Below, one piece after another: positions 35,008 to 43,490 of a DNA stretch of 55,111 bases. The position numbers and the translations under genes are program-made. The stretch is from Gammaproteobacteria bacterium. GTDB taxonomy: Bacteria > Pseudomonadota > Gammaproteobacteria > Steroidobacterales > Steroidobacteraceae. The notes beneath the pieces were generated by a model. That model was not told where the DNA came from and did not search any database. It saw only the letters and a list, made by a program, of their open reading frames with translations. The DNA is taken from the NCBI GenBank assembly GCA_003137095.1, contig PLET01000101.1, forward strand, positions 65,736 through 120,846. The letters run 5' to 3'. The number at the start of each line of letters is the position of its first letter. Position 1 is the stretch's first letter.

Positions 35008-35282
35008 GATCCGCCATGATAGGGCAGAGCGGCCCGGCCCAGGTTGGTAATGTGTGGCGGGTCACAATGGCGGACGCGCGCGCCGCGGGTTCGATCTTGG
35101 ACGGCAGGTTGCCGCCAATCAGGTCGCCGACCTACTAAACGCATCACATTATCTGCATGGTGGCGGTTTCCCAGGCGCGGTACACTTTTATGCGGGCTAT
35201 ATAAAGGCCGAACCATCCCTTGGCGTTGCCGATCGTAGCCTGCAGCGGAAGCGCCTTCATTTACGTTTTGAATGGATCAACG
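35008..35282. other. Divergent intergenic region between SulP gene and polysaccharide trio
   Basis: I see no gene here. Near the rightward gene there is an AT-rich patch (TATATAAAG at about 35197-35205) that could be part of a promoter. A near-palindrome TTGA-N5-TCAA lies close to the start codon, but its spacing is one short of an FNR site. Confidence 0.4.
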
Positions 35283-36398
35283 ATGTTTAAAGTTGGAATT
35301 GTCGGACTTGGAAAAATGGGCTTGTCACACCAGTCGATGGTGAATGCACATCCCGATCTGGACCTGGTCGCCGTATGCGACACCTCGACCTACGTGCTGG
35401 ATGTGCTGTCAAAGTACACCGGCGTCAAGACGTACACCGATCATAACGTCATGCTCGAGAAGGAACAGCTCGACTGTCTGTTCGTGGCCACGCCGACGCG
35501 CTACCATTCCCAGATCGTCGGCGCCGCGCTCGAGCGCAATCTGCACGTGTTCTGCGAGAAGCCGTTCGCCCTGAACCCGGAAATGGCTTACAAACTGGCC
35601 GAGCTCGCCGAGTCCAAGGGATTGGTGAACCAGGTCGGGTATCACTACCGCTTCGTCGGTGCCTTCAACGAGGCGAAGAGGCTCCTCGATCAGCAGATCA
35701 TCGGTGATCTGCACCATGTGCGCGCGGAGGCCTATGGTCCCGTCGTGCTGCGCCCGAAGGGCTCCACCTGGCGATCCCAGTCCGCAGAAGGCGGCGGCTG
35801 TCTGTTCGACTATTCGTGCCACGCCATCGACCTGGTCAATTATCTGGTGGGGTGCCCGCTTTCCGTGTCCGGCAGCGTGCTGAACCGGATTTTCTCGACC
35901 GACGTCGACGACGAGATCTATTCGACGTTTCAATTCTCGCCGAAGCTCTTCGGCCAGCTCGCGACCAATTGGAGCGACGAGAGCTTCCGCAAGATGTCCG
36001 TCAAGATCTCCCTGTGGGGCTCAAACGGACGGATCAACGTCGACCGCCAGGAGGTACAGATCTACCTGCGCAGCAACAAGGGGCTCGAACCGGGCCTGTT
36101 GACGGGCTGGAACGTGCGCAACACCACGGAGTTGACCCGCCCCGTGTGGTTCTACGTGCGAGGCGAGGAGTATTCCGCGCAGATCGACCACTTCGCGCAA
36201 TGCATGAAGCACCGCACCCCGACGGCCAGCACGTTTCGAACCGCCGCCGAGACCTCGCTGGTGGCGGCCATGATCCGTGCCGATGCCGGCAAAGCCCGCA
36301 CCAGCGTCGACCCGGCGAGCGTCGGCACCACATCGCCGGGCGCCGAACAGCGCGATTCAAGCCGCTTCGGCATCCGCAGCATATTCGGACGCCGCTGA
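35283..36398 (+). CDS. Gfo/Idh/MocA-family NAD(P)-dependent oxidoreductase
   Basis: A 371-residue oxidoreductase. The Rossmann motif is GIVGLGKMGLSHQS near residue 5. CEKPFALNPEMA holds the family EKP signature with its Lys. GGGCLFDYSCHAIDLVNYLVG contains the conserved GG...D..HxxD catalytic helix. The C-terminal domain is the beta-sheet substrate fold. Such enzymes act on sugars, often nucleotide sugars in surface-polysaccharide biosynthesis. That role is likely here because a WecG/TagA glycosyltransferase lies two genes downstream. The C-terminus is extended by a Ser/Pro-rich tail of about 35 residues. The exact reaction cannot be read. Confidence 0.88.
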   Translation: MFKVGIVGLGKMGLSHQSMVNAHPDLDLVAVCDTSTYVLDVLSKYTGVKTYTDHNVMLEKEQLDCLFVATPTRYHSQIVGAALERNLHVFCEKPFALNPEMAYKLAELAESKGLVNQVGYHYRFVGAFNEAKRLLDQQIIGDLHHVRAEAYGPVVLRPKGSTWRSQSAEGGGCLFDYSCHAIDLVNYLVGCPLSVSGSVLNRIFSTDVDDEIYSTFQFSPKLFGQLATNWSDESFRKMSVKISLWGSNGRINVDRQEVQIYLRSNKGLEPGLLTGWNVRNTTELTRPVWFYVRGEEYSAQIDHFAQCMKHRTPTASTFRTAAETSLVAAMIRADAGKARTSVDPASVGTTSPGAEQRDSSRFGIRSIFGRR

Positions 36399-36456
36399 AG
36401 ATCGTTCACCGCGCAGCACACCCCAATCAGCTCATAGACGGAAAGACCTACCTTAC

Positions 36457-37332
36457 ATGGACAGAATTTTATTCGGCGACAATCAGTTCTTCGGCGTCAA
36501 TCACGCATCCGAAGACAAGGCCCGCGCCCAGGCCATGCGATTTCAGGACATCGAAGCCGTCATCGGCGTGCTGCGCGACGCGTACGCGGAAGGCATAAAG
36601 ACCTTCATGTGCACCACCCATGAACGCATGTCCGGGGTTTGCGATTACTTCCGGGACAACGCCGACAAGTATCCCGATTACAATTTTTATCCGTGCATGC
36701 CCTATGCGCACAAGTATGCGAATGCCGCCGCGGAGTTGGGCATCCTCGGCGCGGTCCGCAGTTTTCTGCCGGACAACAATCCGCTAGGCGCCCTCGTCAA
36801 GGGCGGCCTGTCGCTGGCGCGCAAGGACGTCGAAGGGCTGGCGAAGATGCTCATCGATGCCGAGATGAAGATGTTCGCCGGCCTCAAAACCCCGGTCGTC
36901 TTCCTGCAAAACGTCGCGACGGATTTCCTGCTGGGGCTGGGCTTCGACGAAGCCTTCCGCATCTTTGCCGACCACATCAAGGATCAGTACAACGCCGAGC
37001 CCGCCTTCATCACGATGAATGCACCCCGGCTTTACGCAACCCTCACCAAGCTCGGCATCAAGAATCCGATCATCTGCGCCAACATCAACAAGGTGGGATT
37101 CAGGATGTGCGGCGGGATCGATGCGTATGCCGAGCTTCTCAACAACGGCGACTGCCGGATGGTTGCGATGTCGATTTTTGCGAGCGGCGCGCTGCATCCG
37201 AAAGAGGCGATCGAATGGCTGACCCAATACCCGAAGCTCCGATCGGTGGTGTTCGGCGCATCGAGCCGCAGAAACATCGCGGAGACCAAGTCGTTGATCG
37301 ACAGTCTCATGCCGGAAGCGGTGGCCGGCTGA
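36457..37332 (+). CDS. Unrecognised protein, possible TIM-barrel, polysaccharide cluster
   Basis: A 291-residue soluble protein starting MDRILFGDNQFFGVNH. I do not recognise a named family. The alternating strand/helix pattern (GIKTFMCTTHERM, TPVVFLQNVATDFLL, PIICANINKVGFRM) suggests an alpha/beta barrel. The C-terminal WLTQYPKLRSVVFGASS followed by a helix resembles the end of aldo-keto-reductase-like barrels. There is no signal peptide or membrane segment. It lies between an oxidoreductase and a WecG-type glycosyltransferase on the same strand, so a role in making a sugar precursor for exopolysaccharide is the best guess. Confidence 0.7.
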   Translation: MDRILFGDNQFFGVNHASEDKARAQAMRFQDIEAVIGVLRDAYAEGIKTFMCTTHERMSGVCDYFRDNADKYPDYNFYPCMPYAHKYANAAAELGILGAVRSFLPDNNPLGALVKGGLSLARKDVEGLAKMLIDAEMKMFAGLKTPVVFLQNVATDFLLGLGFDEAFRIFADHIKDQYNAEPAFITMNAPRLYATLTKLGIKNPIICANINKVGFRMCGGIDAYAELLNNGDCRMVAMSIFASGALHPKEAIEWLTQYPKLRSVVFGASSRRNIAETKSLIDSLMPEAVAG

Positions 37333-37375
37333 AAGGCCGCATCGGGGACGGCGGAAAAGCATAGGAATTCGAGCC

Positions 37376-38161
37376 ATGTACCGAAAAGTCAGACTTCTGA
37401 ACGTCACGGTCGACGATGTCAGCATGCAGGAATTGGTGGAGCGGTTTCGCGAGGGTGTGCTCCTCACGCTGCATGTGGACATGATCATGAAACTCCAGAA
37501 GGACCGGGAATTCTACGAATTGCTGCCGCGCTTCGATCTGGCGACCTGTGACAGCCAGATCCTGATCTGGGGCGCGCGCGTCATGGGAACTCCGCTGCGC
37601 GAGCGTGTCTCCGGTTCGGACTACTTTCCGCGCTTTTACATGCACCACAAGGACGATCCTTCGGTGACGATATTCATCTGCGGCGGTGCGCCGGGTGTTG
37701 CCGAAGTGGCCCAGCAGAACATCAATGCCAAGGTCGGCCGGACCATGGTGGTGGGGGTCAATTCCCCATCGCGCGGCTTCGACCAGGATCCGGCGGAAAT
37801 TGAACGCATGATCGCGCAGATAAACGAGTCGCGCGCGACGGTGCTGGTGGTCGGACTCGGCGGCGGACGCCAGGAGAAGTTCATATTCAAGTACCGGCAC
37901 CGCATGCCGGGCGTCCGTCTGTATCTGCCGCTCGGCGGCACGATCGACTACGAGGCGGAGACGCTCAAGCGGCCGCCCAAGTGGCTCACCAATGTCGGCC
38001 TGGAATGGCTGTACCGGCTGGTGCGCGAGCCCCGGCAGCGCTGGCAGCGCTATCTCGTTCACCAGCCGCCGTATCTGTACCTGCTGTTGAAGGACAGGCT
38101 CGGTCTGTATAGAAATCCGTTCCGGGACGCCGAGCCCCAGCCCGAGGTCAAGACCACCTAG
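37376..38161 (+). CDS. WecG/TagA/CpsF family glycosyltransferase
   Basis: A 261-residue glycosyltransferase of family GT26, which typically transfers N-acetylmannosamine or a related sugar to a lipid-linked GlcNAc at the inner face of the membrane. Family motifs are visible: ERVSGSDYFPRF, VVGLGGGRQEKFI, the GGTIDYEAETLKRPPKWL stretch and VGLEWLYRLVREPRQRWQRYL near the C-terminus. It is the last gene of the three-gene set starting at 35283, with short gaps. A role in exopolysaccharide or capsule assembly is inferred. Confidence 0.92.
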   Translation: MYRKVRLLNVTVDDVSMQELVERFREGVLLTLHVDMIMKLQKDREFYELLPRFDLATCDSQILIWGARVMGTPLRERVSGSDYFPRFYMHHKDDPSVTIFICGGAPGVAEVAQQNINAKVGRTMVVGVNSPSRGFDQDPAEIERMIAQINESRATVLVVGLGGGRQEKFIFKYRHRMPGVRLYLPLGGTIDYEAETLKRPPKWLTNVGLEWLYRLVREPRQRWQRYLVHQPPYLYLLLKDRLGLYRNPFRDAEPQPEVKTT

Positions 38162-38237
38162 TCACCGACGGGGCATGCGCGGGGCGCGTTGCTCAGGACG
38201 GCGGCGCGGCGCAAGGCGCGCTCCTTGCTCAAACGCG

Positions 38238-38495
38238 CTAACGCGCGTCCACCCGCGCGTCTGCCGGCTTCATCGGGTCGTTGGCGGCGAACTTGCCGCC
38301 CGAGATGGACAGTTCATCGCGACACAATCTGGCGGCGGCGTTGTACCACAGGCTCCTGTCGGCACGCATGCGTTCGCTCATGCAATGGCTCATCTGGCGT
38401 CGCAGGGTTGCCGTGCGGCCGGGGGAATCGGCAGCCGGAACGTGGGGGCCAATCAGCAGGCTCATCAGCATGAACATCGGGCATAGTCGACTCAT
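38238..38495 (-). CDS. Small exported cysteine-containing protein
   Basis: An 85-residue predicted secreted protein: N-terminal hydrophobic segment with cleavage likely after HVPAA, then a short mature domain. That domain contains QMSHCMSERM and AARLCRDELSISGGKFAAND, with two Cys in a probable helical hairpin. I do not recognise a family; coding potential is judged from the good signal peptide and amphipathic helices. Other in-frame ATGs lie nearby. It is convergent with the WecG gene and lies downstream of the beta-helix gene on the same strand. Confidence 0.5.
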   Translation of the reverse strand: MSRLCPMFMLMSLLIGPHVPAADSPGRTATLRRQMSHCMSERMRADRSLWYNAAARLCRDELSISGGKFAANDPMKPADARVDAR

Positions 38496-38673
38496 GCTTG
38501 CAGTGTGCGCCGCGCCGCGACGCCCGCCAGGGGCGGCCACCGCCATTGCGCGTCGGTGTTGCGCCGACAGGCGCTGGATTAGACCTGCCGTGGCTTGGCA
38601 AGCGCTGAAAGAAGCTTTGGCGCCGCATCAACGCGGGCGGCGCCGCGCGAGTCCGTTCGCGCAGCGCCTGCGC

Positions 38674-40017
38674 CTATCGCACCGCCGTGGGATGGCCGCC
38701 GCCGGCGGAATCGGCGTGGAACAGCGGCACGGCCGCCGCGCCCGCCGCGACCGCCGCAGGGGTCGGCGCCGTGCACGCATTGCCCGTCAACGTCGTGTTG
38801 ATCACGTTGAAGAAACTGTTGAGGACCGCCAGGCCGGACGAGCCGCCGGCGCCCTCCAAGATTCCGGCGCAGGATTCATTCACGGTATTGTTGAGAACGA
38901 CGTTGTTCAGTCCCGTGGTTCCGCAGGTGCTGTCGAGATGAATCCCGGACTCGGCGGCGTTGAACACGGTGTTGCCGGTGACGGCATTGTCGTTGCTGCA
39001 GACGTCGATGGCATCGAACAACTGGGTGTTCAGCACCTGGTTGAAGGCGATGATGGTGTGATCGGCCAGGCCCTGCGGATTGACCGATGTGCTGCCGTAC
39101 GTGGCGCTGCTCACCGTGGCGATCCCGAATTGCGTGGTGCCGACGGTGTTGCCCTGGATCAGCACGTTTTCCGACGCATAGATCAGGATGCCCGCGGCAG
39201 CGTCGCCGGTGTCCGAGAAGGTGTCCGGCGCCCAGATCTCGTCCATGATCACATTGTTGGTCACGCTGGCCGCGGCGCCATCGCTGATCTGCACCCCGTT
39301 CTCGGCGGCGCCGGTGGTCGGACCCTGGCCGGAGATGTAATTGTTGGTGACGATTCCCGCGGCCTTGGGTCCGTCGACGGTGATGCCGTTCTTCTGGAAG
39401 GAATGGACGCTGCTGTTTTGAATCGCCACATTGGCCCGGGCGCTCGAGTAGCCGGCTCCCGAATAGCTGCTCTGCACGAAGATTCCCTGGCCGGCTTGAC
39501 AGCCGGTCAGGCCGGCGGACAGCACCTGATTCCGCGTCACCACCTCACTGATGGTTCCGGAGGAATTCTGATAGTAGATGCCGCGGATGTCCGGCGCGCA
39601 GCCGCCGATCAAATTGCCGCTGCCATCCACCGTGATGTTGCTGATGTTCACGGCACTGGCGTTTTGCACCAGGACCTGCGCGGCCACGGGCAGCGGAAAC
39701 GGCGTATACAGATCCGCCGTGTTGACCTGCACGCCGCCGACCGGCGACGTGATGACCGCCGAGTCGGCGGCGCCGCTGGCAACGCCGGAGAGGTTCAAGT
39801 TATGCGTGATGGTCACCTGTTCCGGATACGTGCCGGGGCAGACTTTGACTGTGCCCCCGGGCGAACTGGCGTTCACCGCCTTTTGAATGGTGGGCTGATT
39901 CGGCGTGCCGCAGGCGCCGACGTAAATCGTCCCGGCCAGGATGCTCTGGCCGCCGAGCGCAGCCAACACGAGAAAAATGCCTTGCGCAGTGGTGCGCCGC
40001 GAATTTGAATGGTTCAT
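38674..40017 (-). CDS. Secreted right-handed beta-helix protein
   Basis: A 447-residue exported protein with a signal peptide (GIFLVLAALGGQSILAG) and many PbH1-type repeats of about 22-25 residues (NGITVDGPKAAGIVTNNYI, GILIYASENVLIQGNTV, ESGIHLDSTCGTTGLNNVV). This is the pectin-lyase-like beta-helix fold. GTIYVGACGTPNQPTIQKAVNASSPGGTVKVCPGTY matches the start of Pfam beta_helix/NosD-like proteins. It may bind or cleave a surface or plant polysaccharide; catalytic residues were not identified. A 17-bp-spaced direct repeat precedes the gene. Confidence 0.85.
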   Translation of the reverse strand: MNHSNSRRTTAQGIFLVLAALGGQSILAGTIYVGACGTPNQPTIQKAVNASSPGGTVKVCPGTYPEQVTITHNLNLSGVASGAADSAVITSPVGGVQVNTADLYTPFPLPVAAQVLVQNASAVNISNITVDGSGNLIGGCAPDIRGIYYQNSSGTISEVVTRNQVLSAGLTGCQAGQGIFVQSSYSGAGYSSARANVAIQNSSVHSFQKNGITVDGPKAAGIVTNNYISGQGPTTGAAENGVQISDGAAASVTNNVIMDEIWAPDTFSDTGDAAAGILIYASENVLIQGNTVGTTQFGIATVSSATYGSTSVNPQGLADHTIIAFNQVLNTQLFDAIDVCSNDNAVTGNTVFNAAESGIHLDSTCGTTGLNNVVLNNTVNESCAGILEGAGGSSGLAVLNSFFNVINTTLTGNACTAPTPAAVAAGAAAVPLFHADSAGGGHPTAVR

Positions 40018-40044
40018 TGTTTACTCCCCGCAGTGGTTTGATTT

Positions 40045-40074
40045 TGGGTCTGACTGGATTATGGGTCTGACTGG
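40045..40074. repeat. Direct repeat of 13 bp upstream of beta-helix gene
   Basis: TGGGTCTGACTGG occurs exactly at 40045-40057 and again at 40062-40074, a 17-bp period. It lies 28 to 57 bases upstream of the leftward beta-helix start. The position suits paired operator sites, but a simple duplication cannot be excluded. Confidence 0.6.
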
Positions 40075-40244
40075 TTGGTTTTTCTTCAGACTCGTCCGAA
40101 CCGTAGGACTATAGCGCAAGGCACCGGTGGAGTAACCAGCCTTTGGTTGTCGACGCTTACGCGTTCATCACCTTGCGATAGGGTAAAAAATATGTCGGCA
40201 CAACCTGAACGATGCGGCAAACCGCCGCTGCGAGACGCGCGGGA

Positions 40245-40457
40245 TCAGCGGAAGGTGCGTGCCCGGAGAATTTCCGCCAGGTTCGCGGTGACCGGCATGT
40301 CCCGAATCGCCGCCTGCCAGCGCTCGGCACCCGTGCAAAGCTTACCGACCAGATTGCCCGGCGCCCGCCAGCCTCGCAGCAATCCGTCCACGCCGCCTGC
40401 GACCAGGGCTTCGCCGAGTTGCAGGTGCTGCACCGTATGGGTCAGCCAGTGATTCAT
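40245..40457 (-). CDS. Small conserved-looking hypothetical protein
   Basis: A 70-residue soluble protein starting MNHWLTHTVQHLQLGEALVAGGVDG, with a strong GGAGGA Shine-Dalgarno five to six bases before the ATG. This is the main support for it being real. No family is recognised. It lies between the beta-helix gene (divergent side gap of 227 bases) and DUF3501 on the same strand. Confidence 0.5.
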   Translation of the reverse strand: MNHWLTHTVQHLQLGEALVAGGVDGLLRGWRAPGNLVGKLCTGAERWQAAIRDMPVTANLAEILRARTFR

Positions 40458-40547
40458 GGTTCAGTCCTCCGCGCAAACAGTCCATACCCAGAACCAAATT
40501 CTAGGCCGATTTGACAGAAGACCGCCAATGTCGGCAATCAAAGACAC

Positions 40548-41132
40548 TCAGCTCAGATCGAGGCACAAGGCGTCACGCACCAGACCGGGCACCGGGCTCA
40601 CGGCATGCCGGTAGTTCTCATGGTCGACGCCCATGCTGAGGGAGGCGCCGGACTTCATGGCGGCGCGCATCGTGGAGGACAGTTCGAAGCGCAGAAAATG
40701 CACGGCCGAGGTCTTGTCGTCGTTCTCGCGCTCCAGATCCTCGTCCGCAACGGCGAATACCCGGTCCATTTCGCTCACCCTGATCCAGCAACGATCCTCC
40801 ACGCCGATGAGCCTTCCGAGCGTCAAACGCCGCTGCTCGGGATCCGGGTACTCGAGCAGCAAGGTGACCTTCCAGTTGCTGCCGTCCGGTATCAGGGGAT
40901 TATAGGCGTCCAATTCGCCTTGGATGCCGTCGCTTTCGAATATCCTCTCCACCCTCAGCATCTCCTGGATCTGATAGCGCACGGTGGTTCGGTCCTCGAA
41001 ACACCAGGTCATATTCGGTCCGATCTGGACGTTGCGCAGCTGCTTGTGGGCGATGACCTCGGCGCGCATCCGCGCCCGGCTCTCGGCATATTGTTCCAGG
41101 CTCATCAGGTCACCACGCGACAGTTTTTGCAT
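40548..41132 (-). CDS. DUF3501 family protein
   Basis: A 194-residue soluble protein of the DUF3501 family. Family-like segments include LEQYAESRARMRAEVIAHKQLR near the N-terminus, TWCFEDRTTVRYQIQEMLRVERIFE in the middle, and HFLRFELSSTMRAAMKSGASLSMGVDH near the C-terminus. Function is unknown. It is consistently found beside Fe-S heterodisulfide-reductase-like proteins and rubrerythrin, as here, which suggests a shared redox or peroxide-stress pathway. It starts 15 bases after the Fe-S gene stop. Confidence 0.88.
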   Translation of the reverse strand: MQKLSRGDLMSLEQYAESRARMRAEVIAHKQLRNVQIGPNMTWCFEDRTTVRYQIQEMLRVERIFESDGIQGELDAYNPLIPDGSNWKVTLLLEYPDPEQRRLTLGRLIGVEDRCWIRVSEMDRVFAVADEDLERENDDKTSAVHFLRFELSSTMRAAMKSGASLSMGVDHENYRHAVSPVPGLVRDALCLDLS

Positions 41133-41147
41133 GATATCGACTCCGAC

Positions 41148-42497
41148 CTACAGGCCGTAGGCCATGCGCAGCAGGGTGAGGGGATGGGTCGGCGGCTTGT
41201 GATCCGCAAGACCCGATTCGATCTGGTGGCCCGCCATCGGGCAGTCGCTCGCATAATAGTCCGCGTGCCCGGCCTCGATGCGCTGCATCACCGGCCTGCC
41301 GATTTTCATCGACACGTCATGGAACTCCCGCTTCACCGCGTAGGTGCCGTCGTGCCCGGAGCAGCGCTCGATGGGCTCCACCACGGTACCGGGAATGAGC
41401 TGCAGCACATCGCGGGTCTTCAGGCCGATGTTCTGCACCCGCAGGTGACAGGCAACGTGATAGGAAATCCTGCCCAGCGGGCGCGAAAAATCCGTGCGCA
41501 GCAGTCCCGCCTTGTGCCGCAGCATCAGGTACTCGAACGGATCGAACATGGCGCCGCGCACCGTCGCCACGCCGGTATCGCCGGGAAACATCAGCGGCAG
41601 TTCCTGCTTGAACATCAGCACGCACGAAGGCACCGGCGCAACGATGTCGTAGCCGCGATCGATCATCGCGAGGAGCTGCGGAATGTTCCTCTCCCGCAGC
41701 CGGTCCACCGCCTGCAGATCGCCGAGCTCCAGCTTGGGCATGCCACAGCAGTTTTCGGACTCCGCGATCGCCACTTCGATGCCGTTGTGTTCGAACACCC
41801 GCGTCAGGTCGAGGCCGATTTGCGGTTCGTTGCGGTTCGCGTAGCAGGTGGCGAACAGCGCCACCTTGCCGCGGGTGCCCACGCCGGGCTTGGCATCGCC
41901 GATCCCGGGCGGCCGCCGTCGCAGCTGTTTGCGCAGGGTATCCGATACGTACGGCGGAACCGGCGCAGCCGGATGCACTCCCAGCGCAACATCGAGGAAC
42001 TTGCGCCCCAGGACACTGTTGTTGACGGCGTTGACCACTTCCACCACCACCGGAATACCGGCGATGCTGCCGACCGCGTCGGTGGCGCTCAACACCTTGT
42101 CGCGCCAGCGTGTTCTGCCGTCGCGGTGCTTGACCGCCTTGGCACGCAGCATCAAGTGCGGAAAATCGACGTTCCAGGGATGCGGCGGCACATACGGACA
42201 CTTGGTCATGTAGCACATGTCGCACAGATAACAATGATCGACGACGTCCCAATAGGCATGCTTGTCGACGCCGTCCAATTCACCGGTTTTGGAGGCGTCG
42301 ATCGCGTCGAACAGCGTCGGAAACGAATTGCACAGGTTGAAGCAGCGCCGGCAGCCATGGCAGATGTCGAACACCCGTTCCAGCTCCTTGTCCAGGGCCT
42401 CTGGGTCATGGAATCCCGGATCCTCCCAGCCCAACGGGTGGCGGGTGGGCGCCTCGAGACTGCCTTCGCGGCCTGGTTTGCCTTGTGCGTCCGACAC
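41148..42497 (-). CDS. GlpC/heterodisulfide-reductase-like Fe-S oxidoreductase
   Basis: A 449-residue protein with two [4Fe-4S] ferredoxin-type motifs: CHGCRRCFNLC at about 46-56 and CYLCDMCYMTKCPY at about 89-102. Two CCG-type cysteine-rich domains follow, with ENCCGMP and ERCSGHDGTY. This is the architecture of GlpC and HdrD-like electron-transfer subunits that channel electrons between quinone or thiol pools and a partner enzyme. The partners are probably the adjacent rubrerythrin upstream and DUF3501 downstream. It has no membrane helix. Confidence 0.88.
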   Translation of the reverse strand: MSDAQGKPGREGSLEAPTRHPLGWEDPGFHDPEALDKELERVFDICHGCRRCFNLCNSFPTLFDAIDASKTGELDGVDKHAYWDVVDHCYLCDMCYMTKCPYVPPHPWNVDFPHLMLRAKAVKHRDGRTRWRDKVLSATDAVGSIAGIPVVVEVVNAVNNSVLGRKFLDVALGVHPAAPVPPYVSDTLRKQLRRRPPGIGDAKPGVGTRGKVALFATCYANRNEPQIGLDLTRVFEHNGIEVAIAESENCCGMPKLELGDLQAVDRLRERNIPQLLAMIDRGYDIVAPVPSCVLMFKQELPLMFPGDTGVATVRGAMFDPFEYLMLRHKAGLLRTDFSRPLGRISYHVACHLRVQNIGLKTRDVLQLIPGTVVEPIERCSGHDGTYAVKREFHDVSMKIGRPVMQRIEAGHADYYASDCPMAGHQIESGLADHKPPTHPLTLLRMAYGL

Positions 42498-42518
42498 CGA
42501 TTACCCCGCCGCCGGTGT

Positions 42519-42546
42519 CCGGCGGGCTCCGCACGGAGCCCGCCGG
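42519..42546. repeat. 12-bp perfect hairpin between rubrerythrin and Fe-S genes
   Basis: CCGGCGGGCTCC pairs perfectly with GGAGCCCGCCGG across a four-base loop, in the 88-base gap downstream of the rubrerythrin stop. No U-tract follows on either strand. It may partly terminate the rubrerythrin message or protect its 3' end, giving more rubrerythrin than downstream product. Confidence 0.7.
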
Positions 42547-42585
42547 CATGGCGAATGCTGTGAACCTGGCGCCGGCGTCAAGTGC

Positions 42586-42999
42586 TTAGAGGTTGTCGAG
42601 GGCCTTTTGGAAGCGATTGGCATGCGAGCGCTCGGCCTTGGCCAGCGTCTCGAACCAATCGGCAATCTCGCCGAAACCCTCGTCCCTGGCGATTTTCGCC
42701 ATGCCGGGGTACATGTCCGAGTACTCGTGGGTCTCACCCGCGATCGCGGCCTTGAGATTCAGGGAGGTGGCGCCGATCGGCAAGCCGGTGGCGGGATCGC
42801 CGACCGCTTCGAGGTATTCCAGGTGCCCATGCGCATGGCCAGTTTCGCCTTCGGCCGTCGAACGGAAAACGGCGGAGACATCGTTGAGTCCCTCGACGTC
42901 GGCCTTGGCCGCGAAATACAGATAGCGGCGGTTTGCCTGCGATTCACCCGCAAACGCATCCTTCAAGTTCTTCTCAGTCTTACTGCCTTTTAGATTCAC
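42586..42999 (-). CDS. Rubrerythrin-like diiron protein (no rubredoxin domain)
   Basis: A 137-residue ferritin-like diiron protein. Ligand motifs are present in order: Glu in [22 protein letters not shown], Glu in AIAGETHEY and AERSHANRF. The C-terminal rubredoxin domain of classical rubrerythrin is missing, so an external electron donor is needed; the adjacent Fe-S oxidoreductase is a good candidate. Rubrerythrins reduce hydrogen peroxide. The gene is probably the first of the three-gene redox group. Confidence 0.93.
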   Translation of the reverse strand: MNLKGSKTEKNLKDAFAGESQANRRYLYFAAKADVEGLNDVSAVFRSTAEGETGHAHGHLEYLEAVGDPATGLPIGATSLNLKAAIAGETHEYSDMYPGMAKIARDEGFGEIADWFETLAKAERSHANRFQKALDNL

Positions 43000-43430
43000 G
43001 GCTCAACCCTCCAAGTGATGATGTCGGAACCCCCTTTAAGGTCCCCGGGGGCTCGAAAGCAAGCCGGACGTTAGTCCTCACGCAGGATGCAGTCAATCCG
43101 CCCTGTCTATCGGCGCAATAGGGGCCGTCAATCGCCGGCGCGGGGCGCCGACCAACCACGAACCGAAGGCGCCGCCGCCCACGTCGTGCACCCAGATCCG
43201 GCGCCGGCCAGCGGATCGCGGCGGTCTATCGCCTCGAATTGAGGTGCACTGAACAAAATGATTCCGCAAAGTGTCGATTGCTTCCTTGTTTTCCATTGGC
43301 GTCAACCTTGTGCCGGGGATTGCTGTTAGGCTTTCACGGTTGGATCTTCCCCTCGCGGCAATCTGAGATGTCGCTAACGGCTGGATTCAATTGCGCCAAT
43401 TCGACCTACCGTCGATTGAAGTGAGGGACC
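43000..43430. other. Intergenic region between rubrerythrin and acyltransferase genes
   Basis: I see no supported gene in these 431 bases. A 60-70 codon leftward frame at 43093-43305 lacks a Shine-Dalgarno and has no recognisable motif. The half next to rubrerythrin presumably holds its promoter, but no clear boxes were found. Confidence 0.45.
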
Positions 43431-43490
43431 ATGCGCATTCTGTGTAGCTTCTGCGACATGATCGGGTCACCTGCAGAATGCGATGCATGA
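43431..43490 (+). CDS. 19-residue cysteine-rich upstream ORF
   Basis: A minimal ORF encoding MRILCSFCDMIGSPAECDA. It has a good GAGGG Shine-Dalgarno three bases before its ATG. Its TGA overlaps the start of the acyltransferase gene in ATGCATGA (43483-43490). The acyltransferase itself has no clear Shine-Dalgarno, so translational coupling or leader-peptide control is plausible. The CxxC arrangement is suggestive of redox or metal response, but the peptide may have no function of its own. Confidence 0.4.
   Translation: MRILCSFCDMIGSPAECDA

Noticed and set aside
35268..35280. TTGAATGGATCAA as an FNR site before the Gfo/Idh gene
   Set aside because: The spacer between TTGA and TCAA is five, one short of the FNR consensus, and it overlaps the ribosome-binding region.
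43093..43305. Leftward 60-70 codon ORF after rubrerythrin
   Set aside because: No Shine-Dalgarno, no recognisable motif and an Arg-rich composition typical of shadows.
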